Positions 8,193-16,528 of a DNA stretch of 64,000 bases are shown one piece after another. Origin of the DNA: Paracoccus sp. TOH (GTDB lineage Bacteria > Pseudomonadota > Alphaproteobacteria > Rhodobacterales > Rhodobacteraceae); NCBI RefSeq assembly GCF_030388245.1, contig NZ_CP098361.1:743001-807000 (forward strand), given 5' to 3'. Numbering within the stretch: the first letter of the stretch is position 1; each line of letters begins with the position of its first letter. Below the pieces are notes generated by a model. That model was not told where the DNA came from and searched no databases. It saw only the letters and a program-made list of their open reading frames with translations. A program made the position numbers and the translations under genes.

Positions 8193-9274
8193 CAGGCGGC
8201 CTCGTCGGCGGGGATGGCGACGGCGTCGCGCGGATCGAAGCTCAGGCGATAGTCGCGGCCGGGCTCGGGGGCATGGGCGCTCATCGCGGTGGCGCGGGTG
8301 GCGATCAGCGGCTCGGACCCGATCGCCGGCGCGTCGAGGAAGAACTTAGTGCTGGCGCCGGTCACGCTCCAGCTGCGCAGCCTGGCGTTCAGCCCCTCGC
8401 CGGGCGTGGCCTCAAGGCGGATGTTCTGCGGCCGCAGCATGACCTTGACCGCCGCGCCATGACCCAGCGGCCGAGGCAGGGTGACGCGGATCTCGCTGGC
8501 ATCGCCCAGCCGCACCACGCCCTCGCCGTCCGCGCCCGAGACGAGGCGGCCTTCCAGCAGGTTCGCCTCGCCCAGGAAATCGGCGACGAACAGCGATTGC
8601 GGGCGGAAATATAGGTCGGCCGGGCTGCCCAGCTGCGCGATCCTGCCGCCGTTCATCAGGCAGATGCGGTCCGACATGGTCATCGCCTCTTCCTGGTCGT
8701 GGGTGACATAGACGATGGTGCCGCCGATCTCCTTGTGGATGCGCAGGATCTCGAACTGCATCTGGTCGCGCAGCTTCTTGTCCAGCGCGCCCAGCGGCTC
8801 GTCCATCAGGATGACCGAGGGGCGATAGATGGTGCAGCGCGCAAGCGCCACGCGCTGCTGCTGTCCGCCGGACAGCTCCTTGGGGAAACGGTCCGCGATA
8901 TGGGGCAGGCGCACCATGTCCAGCGCCTCCTGCACCAGCCGCCTGATCTCGGCCGCAGGCGTGCCGCGCATCTTCAGCGGAAAGGCGATGTTCTCGGCGA
9001 TGGTCATGTGCGGGAACAGCGCATAGTTCTGGAACATCATGCCGATGTCGCGCTGATAGGGCGGTGCGTAGGTCACATCCCGGTCGTTCATCAGGATGCG
9101 CCCGCTGTCGGCCTCGGCCAGCCCGGCGATCAGGCTCAGCAGCGTGGTCTTGCCCGAGCCGGATGGCCCGAGCAGCGTCAGGAACTCGCCCTTCTCGACT
9201 TTCAGGTTGGTCGGTGCAAGGGCGACGAAGTCGCCATAGACCTTGCCCAGGCCCTGCGTTTCCAAAGTGCTCAT
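8192..9274 (-). CDS. ABC transporter ATP-binding protein (PotA-like)
   Basis: A 360-residue ATPase with Walker A GPSGSGKT, Q-loop, signature LSGGQQQR, Walker B VILMDEPLGALD and switch His in VTHDQEEA. A C-terminal TOBE-type regulatory domain (about residues 270-350) is typical of the PotA/MalK class. The reading frame is open far upstream, but the true start is the ATG at 9274 (MSTLETQGLGKVYG), which matches the family N-terminus. It energises the fused permease immediately downstream. It lies 23 bases after the binding-protein gene in the same operon. Confidence 0.9.
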   Translation of the reverse strand: MSTLETQGLGKVYGDFVALAPTNLKVEKGEFLTLLGPSGSGKTTLLSLIAGLAEADSGRILMNDRDVTYAPPYQRDIGMMFQNYALFPHMTIAENIAFPLKMRGTPAAEIRRLVQEALDMVRLPHIADRFPKELSGGQQQRVALARCTIYRPSVILMDEPLGALDKKLRDQMQFEILRIHKEIGGTIVYVTHDQEEAMTMSDRICLMNGGRIAQLGSPADLYFRPQSLFVADFLGEANLLEGRLVSGADGEGVVRLGDASEIRVTLPRPLGHGAAVKVMLRPQNIRLEATPGEGLNARLRSWSVTGASTKFFLDAPAIGSEPLIATRATAMSAHAPEPGRDYRLSFDPRDAVAIPADEAA

Positions 9275-9297
9275 GTCGCGATCCGTTTCCCCGGGGC

Positions 9298-10380
9298 CTA
9301 GCCGATGAACCAGCTGTTGAAGCGCTCGATCACCGGGTCGGCGTTCTCCAGCCAATAGGCGGCGTCGATCTGCAACCCGGTCTCGATGTTCGCCGGATAG
9401 GTCGGGCAGTTCTTGGCCGCGTCCGCCGGGATGGTTTCGAAGGCCGCCGGCTGCACCACGCCGGCCGGGAAGAACTTGACCAGCTGTGCCATGCGCGCCG
9501 GGTCCGAGGCGAACTTGATCAACTCGCGGCAGGCATCGGCATTGGGCGTGCCCTTCAGGATCGACCAGCCGTCGCAGCCCCAGATGTTCTGGTTCCAGAC
9601 GATCTCGACCGGGGCGCCTGCCGCCTGCGCCGATTGTGCGCGCGACACCCAGGTCGAAATCAGATCGACCTCGCCCGAGATCAACAGCTGTTCGGCCTGC
9701 GCGCCGCTGGTCCACCAGATGTCGGTGGCGGGCTGCACCTTGTCCAGCCGGGCGAAGGCACGGTCCAGGTCCAGCGGATAGACCTGGTCCGCGGGCACGC
9801 CGTCGGCCATCAGCGCCTGTTCCAGCGTGTCATAGGGGTGGCGGCGCAGGGCGCGGCGGCCGGGGAACTTCTCGGGGTCCATCAGGTCCGCCCAGGAGGC
9901 AGGCGCCTCGCGCCCTTCAAAGGCGTCGCGGCGATAGGCCAGTACGGTGGTATAGACGTTGGTGCCGACCTGGTATTCGTTGCGGAAATGCGCCGGGATC
10001 GACTGGATCACCGCCTCGGCATCCAGTCCCACGGGTTCCAGATACTTGGTTTCGCCCGTGGTCAGTTGCAGCACTGCTGGGACCGAGATCTTGCCCATGT
10101 CCCAGGTATAGGTCCCGGTTTCCACCATCGAGCGGATCTGCGCGGTCGGCTCGGCCTGGGCCTGGGCGGGCACGACCTCGATTCCAGTCGTCTCGGTGAA
10201 GGGGCGATAGAAGATCTCTGTATAGGCCTGGGTATAGATGCCGCCGTCGTCGCGCACCACGATGCGGGTGGACTGGGCGCGCGCACCCGAGGGGCGCCAG
10301 ATCGCCGGCGCGGCCAGCCCTGCAGCCGCCCCCAGCAGAAGGGTCCGACGTTTGATCGTCGGCATGGTGGGTTTCGTCAT
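9298..10380 (-). CDS. Periplasmic substrate-binding protein (PotD-like), Tat-type signal
   Basis: A 360-residue extracellular solute-binding protein of the PotD/PotF superfamily. The N-terminus has a twin-arginine-like signal (KRRTLLLGAAAG) with cleavage probably after ARA. The mature start RIVVRDDGGIYTQAYTEIFYR and the C-terminal WFIG are typical of polyamine/opine-type binders. GGGAGAG lies seven bases before the ATG. It is second in the operon, 36 bases after the FAD dehydrogenase gene. The ligand is unknown; polyamines, modified amino acids or an organic acid are possible given the catabolic genes. Confidence 0.87.
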   Translation of the reverse strand: MTKPTMPTIKRRTLLLGAAAGLAAPAIWRPSGARAQSTRIVVRDDGGIYTQAYTEIFYRPFTETTGIEVVPAQAQAEPTAQIRSMVETGTYTWDMGKISVPAVLQLTTGETKYLEPVGLDAEAVIQSIPAHFRNEYQVGTNVYTTVLAYRRDAFEGREAPASWADLMDPEKFPGRRALRRHPYDTLEQALMADGVPADQVYPLDLDRAFARLDKVQPATDIWWTSGAQAEQLLISGEVDLISTWVSRAQSAQAAGAPVEIVWNQNIWGCDGWSILKGTPNADACRELIKFASDPARMAQLVKFFPAGVVQPAAFETIPADAAKNCPTYPANIETGLQIDAAYWLENADPVIERFNSWFIG

Positions 10381-10416
10381 GTCACGTCTCTCCCGTTGAT
10401 TGGTCTTGTCGGGTGG

Positions 10417-11862
10417 TCAGGCGGTCGGGCCGATGACGCGGTCGCGGTTCATCAGTCCGTCAGGGTCGATGCAGCGTTTCAGCGCGCGCATCAGGTCGAG
10501 CTCGGGGCCGGTCTTGTAGCGCTCCATCAGCCCGGTCATGGTCTGGCCGACGCCATGCTCGGCGCTGAAGGTGCCGCCAAGCGCGATGGCGATGTCGTTG
10601 ACCGCGTTGCGCACCTGCGCCTCGACCACCGGGCGGTCGGGCAGCGCCGCCCAGAGGTCATGCGCAAACAGCGCGATGAAATGGATGTTGCCGTCGCCGA
10701 CATGGCCCACCACGGTCACGAGAATGCCGGGATGGACCTGCATGACGGCATCCGTGGCGCGGGCGATGAATTCGGGGACGCGAGCCACCGGAACCGCCGT
10801 GTCCGAGGTGATGCTGACCCCGACCCGGGCATTCGATTCCGTCACGCTGTGGCGGATCGCCCACATCGTCTCGGCCTGCGTCAGGTTCTGCGCGATGCTG
10901 CCGTCAAGGACCAGCCCGGCCTCGAATGCCTGCTCCAGTATCTCGACCATCAACGCGTCGAGGTCGGCAGAGGCGGTATCGGCCAGTTCGACCATCAGGT
11001 GCCAGCCCTCGCGGCCCTCGACCGGCGCGGCGTGGCTGCCGTGGTCCAGCACATTGGCAAGCTGCTGGGCGTTCATCAGCTCAAAGGCCGTCAGGCTGCG
11101 CCCGGCATGGCGGCGGAACAGTTGCAGAAGCTCCAGCGCCTCGGCCGGCCCGGCGATGCGCAGCCAGCACATGCCGATCGCCGGGGCGGCGGGATAAAGC
11201 CGCATGACCGCGCCGGTGACGATGCCCAACGTGCCCTCGGCACCGATGAAAAGCTGCTTCAGGTCGTAGCCGGCGGTATCCTTGTGCAGCGCCCGCATCA
11301 TGTCCAGCACCCGGCCGTCGGGCAGCACGACCTCCAGCCCCAGCGTATTCGCGCGCGTGGTGCCATAGCGCAGCACCGCCGTGCCGCCGGCATTGGTGGC
11401 GATGGTGCCGCCCAACTGGCAGCTTCCCTCGGAGCCGAGGCTGACGGGATAGAGCAACCCGTCGGCGCCGGCCGCCTCCTGCAACTGGGCGATGGTGCAG
11501 CCCGCGTCGGCGGCGATGGTCAGCCCGAAGGGGTCGACGGCGCGCAGCTTGTTGAGGCGTTCGGTCGAGACGATCACCGGCAGGCGGTCATCGGGCGTCG
11601 CCCCACCGCACAGGCTGGTATTGCCGCCTTGCGGCAGCATCGGCCAGCCATGCGCATGCAGCAGTTTGACCAGCGCTGCGACCTCGGCCGTGTCGCGCGG
11701 CTTGCAGACGCAAAGCGCGGGTGCGTGGAATTTGCGCCTTGCGTCGGTGCAATAGCCCTGGATCTCGGCCGGGTTCTCCAGCACGGCGCCGGGGCCGAGC
11801 AATGCGCGGATCTCGTCCATCAGAAGCGTGCGAGAGGACTCGTGTCGGGTCGCAGACGTCAT
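10417..11862 (-). CDS. FAD-linked D-2-hydroxyacid dehydrogenase (GlcD/D2HGDH-like)
   Basis: A 481-residue flavoprotein of the PCMH/VAO fold. The FAD-binding part has QGGNTSLCGG and GSCQLGGTIATNAGGTAVLRYG (about residues 75-165). The C-terminal substrate domain has GHVGDGNIHF, with metal-binding histidines, and SAEHGVG. Relatives oxidise D-lactate, D-2-hydroxyglutarate or glycolate. It is the first gene of the minus-strand operon, so the promoter should lie in the 200-base gap to proC, where a palindrome is found. Pairing with the L-2-hydroxyacid oxidase at 4369 suggests that the imported compound yields a hydroxy acid of mixed or either configuration. Confidence 0.88.
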   Translation of the reverse strand: MTSATRHESSRTLLMDEIRALLGPGAVLENPAEIQGYCTDARRKFHAPALCVCKPRDTAEVAALVKLLHAHGWPMLPQGGNTSLCGGATPDDRLPVIVSTERLNKLRAVDPFGLTIAADAGCTIAQLQEAAGADGLLYPVSLGSEGSCQLGGTIATNAGGTAVLRYGTTRANTLGLEVVLPDGRVLDMMRALHKDTAGYDLKQLFIGAEGTLGIVTGAVMRLYPAAPAIGMCWLRIAGPAEALELLQLFRRHAGRSLTAFELMNAQQLANVLDHGSHAAPVEGREGWHLMVELADTASADLDALMVEILEQAFEAGLVLDGSIAQNLTQAETMWAIRHSVTESNARVGVSITSDTAVPVARVPEFIARATDAVMQVHPGILVTVVGHVGDGNIHFIALFAHDLWAALPDRPVVEAQVRNAVNDIAIALGGTFSAEHGVGQTMTGLMERYKTGPELDLMRALKRCIDPDGLMNRDRVIGPTA

Positions 11863-11964
11863 ATGATTTCCTCCAGATCCTTGGGGGCGACATCTTCGCG
11901 ATGCTTCGTCCGCAGAATCGTTCCTTCCGTTCTCCTAGCTCAAATAATCGAGCAATGATAGAAA

Positions 11965-11986
11965 AATTTATCGTATAGGATAAATT
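11965..11986. promoter_or_regulatory. Operator-like palindrome in the divergent promoter
   Basis: Perfect 8-base arms AATTTATC (11965-11972) and GATAAATT (11979-11986) are separated by six bases. A further half-site-like TTTTATCC lies near 12007. The site sits between the minus-strand operon (start 11862) and proC (start 12066), in an AT-rich stretch unlike its surroundings. The XRE-cupin regulator at 13031 is the obvious candidate to bind it; this is inferred from position only. Confidence 0.6.
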
Positions 11987-12065
11987 AAGCACTTTAGTGG
12001 AGAAGTTTTATCCGCTAGACAGGGATTAGGGCCTGCGATGGCCCGCAGCACAAGGAGCGATCCCG

Positions 12066-12869
12066 ATGAAAGATCTGAACGATGGCGGCGTGCTGGTGGT
12101 CGGTTGCGGCCGGATGGGCGGGGCGCTGCTGGACGGATGGATCGCGCAGGGATTGCAGCCCGCCAGCCTGTGGATCGAGGATCCGCATCCCGGCGAAAGG
12201 TTGCTGGCGCTTGCCGCGCAGGGCGCGCATGTCAACGCCCCCCGGCCCGTCCGGCCGGCGGTCGTGTTGCTGGCAGTCAAGCCGCAGATGATGGCGGAGG
12301 TGTTGGCGGGTCTTGCGGCGCTGCCCGGGGATGTGCCGGTGCTGTCGGTCGCGGCCGGGGTCTCGCTGCAGCAATACGGTGCGGCGCTTGGCGACCGCCC
12401 GATCATCCGGGCGATGCCCAATACGCCTGCGCTGGTCGGTCGCGGCATGACGGCGATCATCGGCAATGACCATGCCGGGTCCGGGCATCTGGCGCTTGCG
12501 ACGCGGATGTTCACGGCGGTGGGCGAGGTCGTCGCCCTTGAGACCGAGGCGCAGATCGACGCGGTGACGGCGATTTCGGGTTCCGGTCCGGCCTATCTGT
12601 TCCTTTTTGCCGAGGTGCTGGAACAGGCGGCTCGCACCCTGGGCCTGTCCGAGGTGCTGGCGCGGCAGCTTGCCCGCGGCACGGTCGGCGGCGCCGCCGA
12701 GTTGATGGTAGCCAGCGGCCGCGATGCGTCCGAGCTGCGCTACGAGGTCACCAGCCCCGCCGGCACCACGGCGGCCGCGCTTGCGGTGCTGATGCGGCCG
12801 GATGGCCTGTCGGAGCTGATCGCGCGCGCGGCAGAGGCGGCCCGCGACCGTTCGGTCGCCTTGGGGTAA
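12066..12869 (+). CDS. proC: Pyrroline-5-carboxylate reductase
   Basis: A 267-residue P5C reductase with the N-terminal NAD(P)-binding motif VVGCGRMGGALLDGW, the conserved AVKPQ, MPNTPALVGRG, and the C-terminal dimerisation signature SGSGPAYLF followed by VTSPAGTTAAAL. The enzyme reduces 1-pyrroline-5-carboxylate to proline. AAGGAG precedes the ATG by nine bases. It is divergent from a catabolic operon and followed by an XRE-cupin regulator, so it is unlikely to be the housekeeping copy. It may act on a cyclic imine arising from the imported compound. A second ProC-like gene occurs at 15673. Confidence 0.9.
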   Translation: MKDLNDGGVLVVGCGRMGGALLDGWIAQGLQPASLWIEDPHPGERLLALAAQGAHVNAPRPVRPAVVLLAVKPQMMAEVLAGLAALPGDVPVLSVAAGVSLQQYGAALGDRPIIRAMPNTPALVGRGMTAIIGNDHAGSGHLALATRMFTAVGEVVALETEAQIDAVTAISGSGPAYLFLFAEVLEQAARTLGLSEVLARQLARGTVGGAAELMVASGRDASELRYEVTSPAGTTAAALAVLMRPDGLSELIARAAEAARDRSVALG

Positions 12870-13030
12870 TAGCGGACGCCGATCTTGCCCCGGCCTTATC
12901 GAGACCTTCCCGCCATCCTATGTTTACAGGGCACCAGGGCGCGGGAAAGTTCGGGGCGGGGGGAATTCGCGCGGGACAGGGATGCCGCGCAGCGGATAAC
13001 GTGACGTCAGGAATGCAAGGCTGGAGAAAC

Positions 13031-13666
13031 ATGCCGATCGTGAACCAGATTGGTGACATCGCAATGAGGCAGCGCCGCACAGCCCGTCCCCGGCGGGAGC
13101 GGCCGCTGGAGCTTGGCCCGCGGCTGAAGGCGCTTCGCAAGGGCCAGCAGCTGACCTTGCAGGAGGTCGCTCGCCTGACCGGCGTATCGACCTCGGCGCT
13201 GTCCAAGATCGAGCGCAACGACCTTTCGCCGACGCTGACCACCTTGCAGCGCATCGCCAGCGGCCTTCAGGTCGAGCTGTCAGCCTTGCTGGGCGACGAG
13301 CCCGGCCACGCGCCCACCACCGGCCGCCGCAGCATTGCCCGGGCCGGGCAAGGCGACAACCTGAACAACGCCACCTGCAACAACAAGCTGCTTTGCGCGG
13401 ATCTCAAGGACAAGTGCTTCACGCCCATCCGCACCGTGGTCAAGGCCCGCTCGCCCGAGGATTACGAGGCATGGGGCGTTTCGGACGGCGAGATCTTCCT
13501 GACCGTCCTCAAGGGGGAACTGGTTATCCACAGCCGGATCTACGAGCCGCTGGTGCTCTATCCCGGCGACAGCATGTATTACGATGCCTCGACCGAGCAT
13601 TGCTGGACCTCGCAAGGCGATGTCGATGCCGAACTGATCTGGGTGCTGGGCACGCGGACGGCCTGA
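13031..13666 (+). CDS. XRE-family regulator with C-terminal cupin domain
   Basis: A 211-residue transcription factor. The helix-turn-helix of the Cro/XRE class covers about residues 30-85 (LKALRKGQQLTLQEVARLTG and STSALSKIERNDLSPTL). The C-terminal cupin covers about 130-205 (GELVIHSRIYEPLVLYPGDSMYY, then STEHCW). Such proteins usually sense a small molecule and control amine or amino-acid catabolism. The frame is open further upstream, but the ATG at 13031 has GGAG four bases before it. It follows proC by about 160 bases and probably regulates the divergent promoter at 11863-12065. Confidence 0.85.
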   Translation: MPIVNQIGDIAMRQRRTARPRRERPLELGPRLKALRKGQQLTLQEVARLTGVSTSALSKIERNDLSPTLTTLQRIASGLQVELSALLGDEPGHAPTTGRRSIARAGQGDNLNNATCNNKLLCADLKDKCFTPIRTVVKARSPEDYEAWGVSDGEIFLTVLKGELVIHSRIYEPLVLYPGDSMYYDASTEHCWTSQGDVDAELIWVLGTRTA

Positions 13667-14027
13667 GGCAAAGACGCGCTCGCACCTCGGGGCCGGACGC
13701 GGAAAGCTTGCTGCGGCGGGATGCTGGCCAGTTGCATGGGCATCCCGCTCCGTCTGCTGAATCGCGGTGCCACAGGTCGCATGCCCGGCAAGGGGGGTGG
13801 CTTGCGGCTTTGGCGTGTTTCCTGCCGGATCATCGAACCGCGGGGGCAAGCGCCCGGCCGCTCAATTCGATCAGCGCATGCGCGGCATGGCGGCCATCCG
13901 ATCGGCAGCCTGGCCCTTGGCAATGCCCGACAGGTCCGGCCCGCGTGCGTTCAGCCGCCTGACCCGGTCCGGCGGGGGCAATATTCCACTCCGGCCCGCA
14001 GCGGCCGCAGCAGATCGCGTCTTCGTC
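13667..14027. other. Stretch without a recognisable gene
   Basis: About 360 GC-rich bases between the XRE-cupin gene and the left end of an IS3 remnant. Frames are open on both strands, but none has a recognisable product, a good start or a ribosome binding site. I see no clear terminator. Confidence 0.5.
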
Positions 14028-14530
14028 TGATCCACCCCCATTTTACGGCTCCACCTTGAGGTATGGTTTGACCATGAAGGAGGACCACCATGGCACAGAA
14101 GCGATACCAGCCCGATGAGATCGTGACGAAGCTGTGGCAGGTTGAAGTGCTGCGCGACCAGGGGATGACGATGGCGCCAGATCGGTGTTTCCGAGTTGAC
14201 CTATCACAGGTGGCGCAAGCAGTATGGCGGTCGCGATCAGCTTCGCCAGTTGAAGGAGTTCCAGAAGGAGAACGAGCGGCTTCGCAAGGCGGTTGCCGAT
14301 CTGACGCTGGACAGGCTGATCCTGACGAAGGCGGCACGAGGAACCACAGGTCCGCGCAGCGAAACTTTTGAGCCGCTCGCGCCGCCGGGCCTGCATCGAC
14401 CACGTTCGCACTGTGCTGCCGCGTGTCTCGGAGCGACGGATGTGCGGTGTGTTGGGGCAGCATCGCTCCACGCAGCGCCGCACTCCCCGCGGTCGGGGCG
14501 ACGAGCAGCAGTTCACCCGGCATGAGCGGC
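14028..14530 (+). mobile_element. Truncated IS3-family element with frameshifted orfA and the start of orfB
   Basis: The left end looks like an IS3-type terminal repeat (TGATCCACCCCCATTTTACG at 14028). OrfA starts at 14090 (MAQKRYQPDEIVTKL) but shifts frame near 14175. The remainder (ELTYHRWRKQYGGRDQLRQL, then a leucine-zipper-like ENERLRKAVADLTLD) is read in another frame. OrfB begins around 14368 (SRRRACIDHVRTVLPRVSER, then VLGQHRSTQRRTPRG) and is lost after about 14525. No right end is present. The missing OrfB middle is of the type seen at 1-190, but whether they came from one element is unknown. Confidence 0.8.
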
Positions 14531-14650
14531 TGGAGGCTGCGAATAGGCAGGGTGTGGAGCGTGGAACTGACCGGCAACGCGCTTGTCGGCCCCCCCCGCT
14601 TGGTGCAATGCTGGTGGCGATGGCGCTGCCGTTCGTCGTTATCGGAGTGA

Positions 14651-14731
14651 TACGATAAAACCGCAGACAGCTTCCTCGGCTTCGTCGATATCGTCTGTAT
14701 CAGGCTGTGGTTCCGCCATTTTTCAACATGA
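14651..14731 (+). mobile_element. IS5-family transposase C-terminal scrap
   Basis: A 26-residue open stretch, YDKTADSFLGFVDIVCIRLW and a few more residues to a stop, matches the extreme C-terminus of IS5-family transposases (RYDKTA.SFL...IRLW). It is in frame with a stop codon directly upstream. Together with the IS3 remnant before it, it marks a recombination scar between two catabolic operons. The sequence from 14530 to 14650 is unassigned. Confidence 0.55.
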
Positions 14732-14843
14732 CTAGACAGCGATCTGCTCCACAGAAAGCTTGGCTGGAACCACGGCGCAAACATTCTTGGGCCATCTGGA
14801 CTATACAAGCTCAGAATATCGATGGTCCGGCTCTGGTTATTCT

Positions 14844-15536
14844 CTACCGCAACGATGATTTTTGCAGCGTGGTCGAAGGGAGTTCGCGCGGGGCAATGAA
14901 CATTTCCATGTTGCTGCGGCAGATGCCCCAATGCTGGTAGATGAGCTGGACCATGCCCTCTTCATCCTGGCGGGCGATGGCCTCGATCATCTGGTCGTGC
15001 TGGTCGCAAGATTGCCGCAATTCCTCCTCCATCTCTGCGGTCTTGGGGCGAAAGAAGGTGTGGCCGATCCGGGCGTGGTCAATGAGGAGCTTGCTGTAGC
15101 TGGGGCTCAGGAAGGTGCTTGCCGACATGTCGCCGATCACCGCGTGAAAGAGGGTGTTTTCGACCACCATCGCGACGTGATCGCGCGATCCCAGCGCTGC
15201 GCGAAAGCGCGCCTGGCAGGACTTCAGTTCCTGCAATTGCTGCGGCCGGAAGTTCCGCACCGCCAAACGCGCCACCGCCTCATAGATGACCGGCGCAACC
15301 GAAAAGAAATCTCGCATCGTGGCATGGTTCATCGGAATGACGCGGGCGCCGCGGTTTTCGCGGATCAGGACATAGCCTTCGCCCGCTAGCTGGCGCAGCA
15401 CATCCCTGACCGGCGTGCGCGAGATGCCGTAGCTTTCGCCAAGGCCGACCTCGTCCAGATCCTCGTCCGGGGCGCGTTCCAGCGTCAGGATCTGGTGCTT
15501 CAGATCCTCGTAAAGCGCGGTCTTGCCTGTTCTCAT
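14844..15536 (-). CDS. GntR/FadR-family regulator
   Basis: A 230-residue regulator. The winged helix-turn-helix covers about residues 10-75 (ALYEDLKHQILTL, then LGESYGISRTPVRDVLRQLA). The FCD-type ligand domain covers about 85-215, with metal-binding residues near FHAVIGDMS and CDQHDQMI. The frame extends upstream to 15689, but the ATG at 15536 fits the family. FadR-type regulators commonly repress amino-acid and sugar-acid catabolic operons. It is the last gene of the minus-strand operon 19823-14844, about 135 bases after the ProC-like gene, and is its likely repressor. Confidence 0.85.
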   Translation of the reverse strand: MRTGKTALYEDLKHQILTLERAPDEDLDEVGLGESYGISRTPVRDVLRQLAGEGYVLIRENRGARVIPMNHATMRDFFSVAPVIYEAVARLAVRNFRPQQLQELKSCQARFRAALGSRDHVAMVVENTLFHAVIGDMSASTFLSPSYSKLLIDHARIGHTFFRPKTAEMEEELRQSCDQHDQMIEAIARQDEEGMVQLIYQHWGICRSNMEMFIAPRELPSTTLQKSSLR

Positions 15537-15672
15537 TCCCAGCTTCCGTGTCGTTGCGGGCTCGCGCCCCTGCGCCTGCCCGATCCTGGCGCAGATCGCG
15601 CGCCAGAACCGGACATGGCCGATTTGTAACATCTCTTCGAGCCAAGACAACGCATGGGCCAGAAGGGTCCAA

Positions 15673-16473
15673 TCACGTAGCCTTGCCAAGAGCCGCGGCC
15701 TTGGCCGAGGCGGCTTTCAGCCCCAAGGCGACGGCGCGGTCGAAGCCATTGTCAAGCATGGTTTGCAGCGCAGCGGCGGTGGTGCCGCGATAGTCGATCA
15801 TTCCTTGCACGATGGCGGCCGTATCGGCCTCCGCGCCTGCAAAAAGCTGGCTGGCGCCCGCGACCACGCCCTTGGCCGCGCGCTGCGCAAAGGTCGCGGG
15901 CAAACCCTGCGAGGTGGCATGCGCCACCAGCGCCTCGGCCAGCAATGCCGGGAAGGCGGCACCCGAGCCGGTCATGCCGACGCAATAGTCGATATGCGCC
16001 TCCTCAGGGACTTCGGCGCCTTCACCGCAGGAATCGAACAGTTCCTGAACGATCTGCTTGTTGGCGTCAGAAACGCCCGGCACGGCATACCACGGGGTAA
16101 AGGATTGCCGGATCGCCGCCGCTGCATTCGGGATGGCGCGGACGACTTCACGCGCGCCAGTCCTATCGGCGATGGCCTGCGCGGCGACGCCCGCCATGAC
16201 CGAGATCACCAGTTTTCCGGATGCGTTGATATCCACCTCGGGAAAGTCCTGAGGCGGCACGCAAAGCACGATTATATCTGCGCCTGCAGCCAGTTCGGCA
16301 TTGTCGCGGGTATGAACCGCGCCGGGCACCGGCAAGGCGCCGCGTTTGTCGGAGCGACCCGAAAGGATAAGCCGCTCACCGGCAATGGTGCCGCTGGCCA
16401 CGGCGGCGCTGGCGATCGCATTGCCCAGCCAGCCATTGCCGCCGATGATCCCGATCCGCTTGTCGATGGTCAT
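15673..16473 (-). CDS. Pyrroline-5-carboxylate reductase-like oxidoreductase
   Basis: A 266-residue ProC-family protein. The fold is evident from the N-terminal Rossmann segment, RAIPNAAAAIRQS (family: R.MPNTP..) and MTGSGAAFPALLAEAL with DYRGTTAAAL (family: SGSGPAY, SPGGTT). The nucleotide-binding loop is GGNGWLG instead of the usual G-x-G-x-M-G, and the PNTP motif is PNAA. These changes suggest a different substrate or cofactor from the canonical enzyme at 12066. It lies 55 bases after the ABC ATPase gene and is co-transcribed with a DapA-like lyase, so it probably reduces a cyclic imine in a catabolic route. Confidence 0.75.
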   Translation of the reverse strand: MTIDKRIGIIGGNGWLGNAIASAAVASGTIAGERLILSGRSDKRGALPVPGAVHTRDNAELAAGADIIVLCVPPQDFPEVDINASGKLVISVMAGVAAQAIADRTGAREVVRAIPNAAAAIRQSFTPWYAVPGVSDANKQIVQELFDSCGEGAEVPEEAHIDYCVGMTGSGAAFPALLAEALVAHATSQGLPATFAQRAAKGVVAGASQLFAGAEADTAAIVQGMIDYRGTTAAALQTMLDNGFDRAVALGLKAASAKAAALGKAT

Positions 16474-16528
16474 GATATTCTTCCTTGAAACTATGGAGAT
16501 TGAATTGCCGCCCGGCGGGGGAATGGGA

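Noticed and set aside
9064..11958. 964-codon plus-strand open frame
   Set aside because: It spans the antisense of three well-supported minus-strand genes (ATPase, binding protein, FAD dehydrogenase). No family features or start signal.
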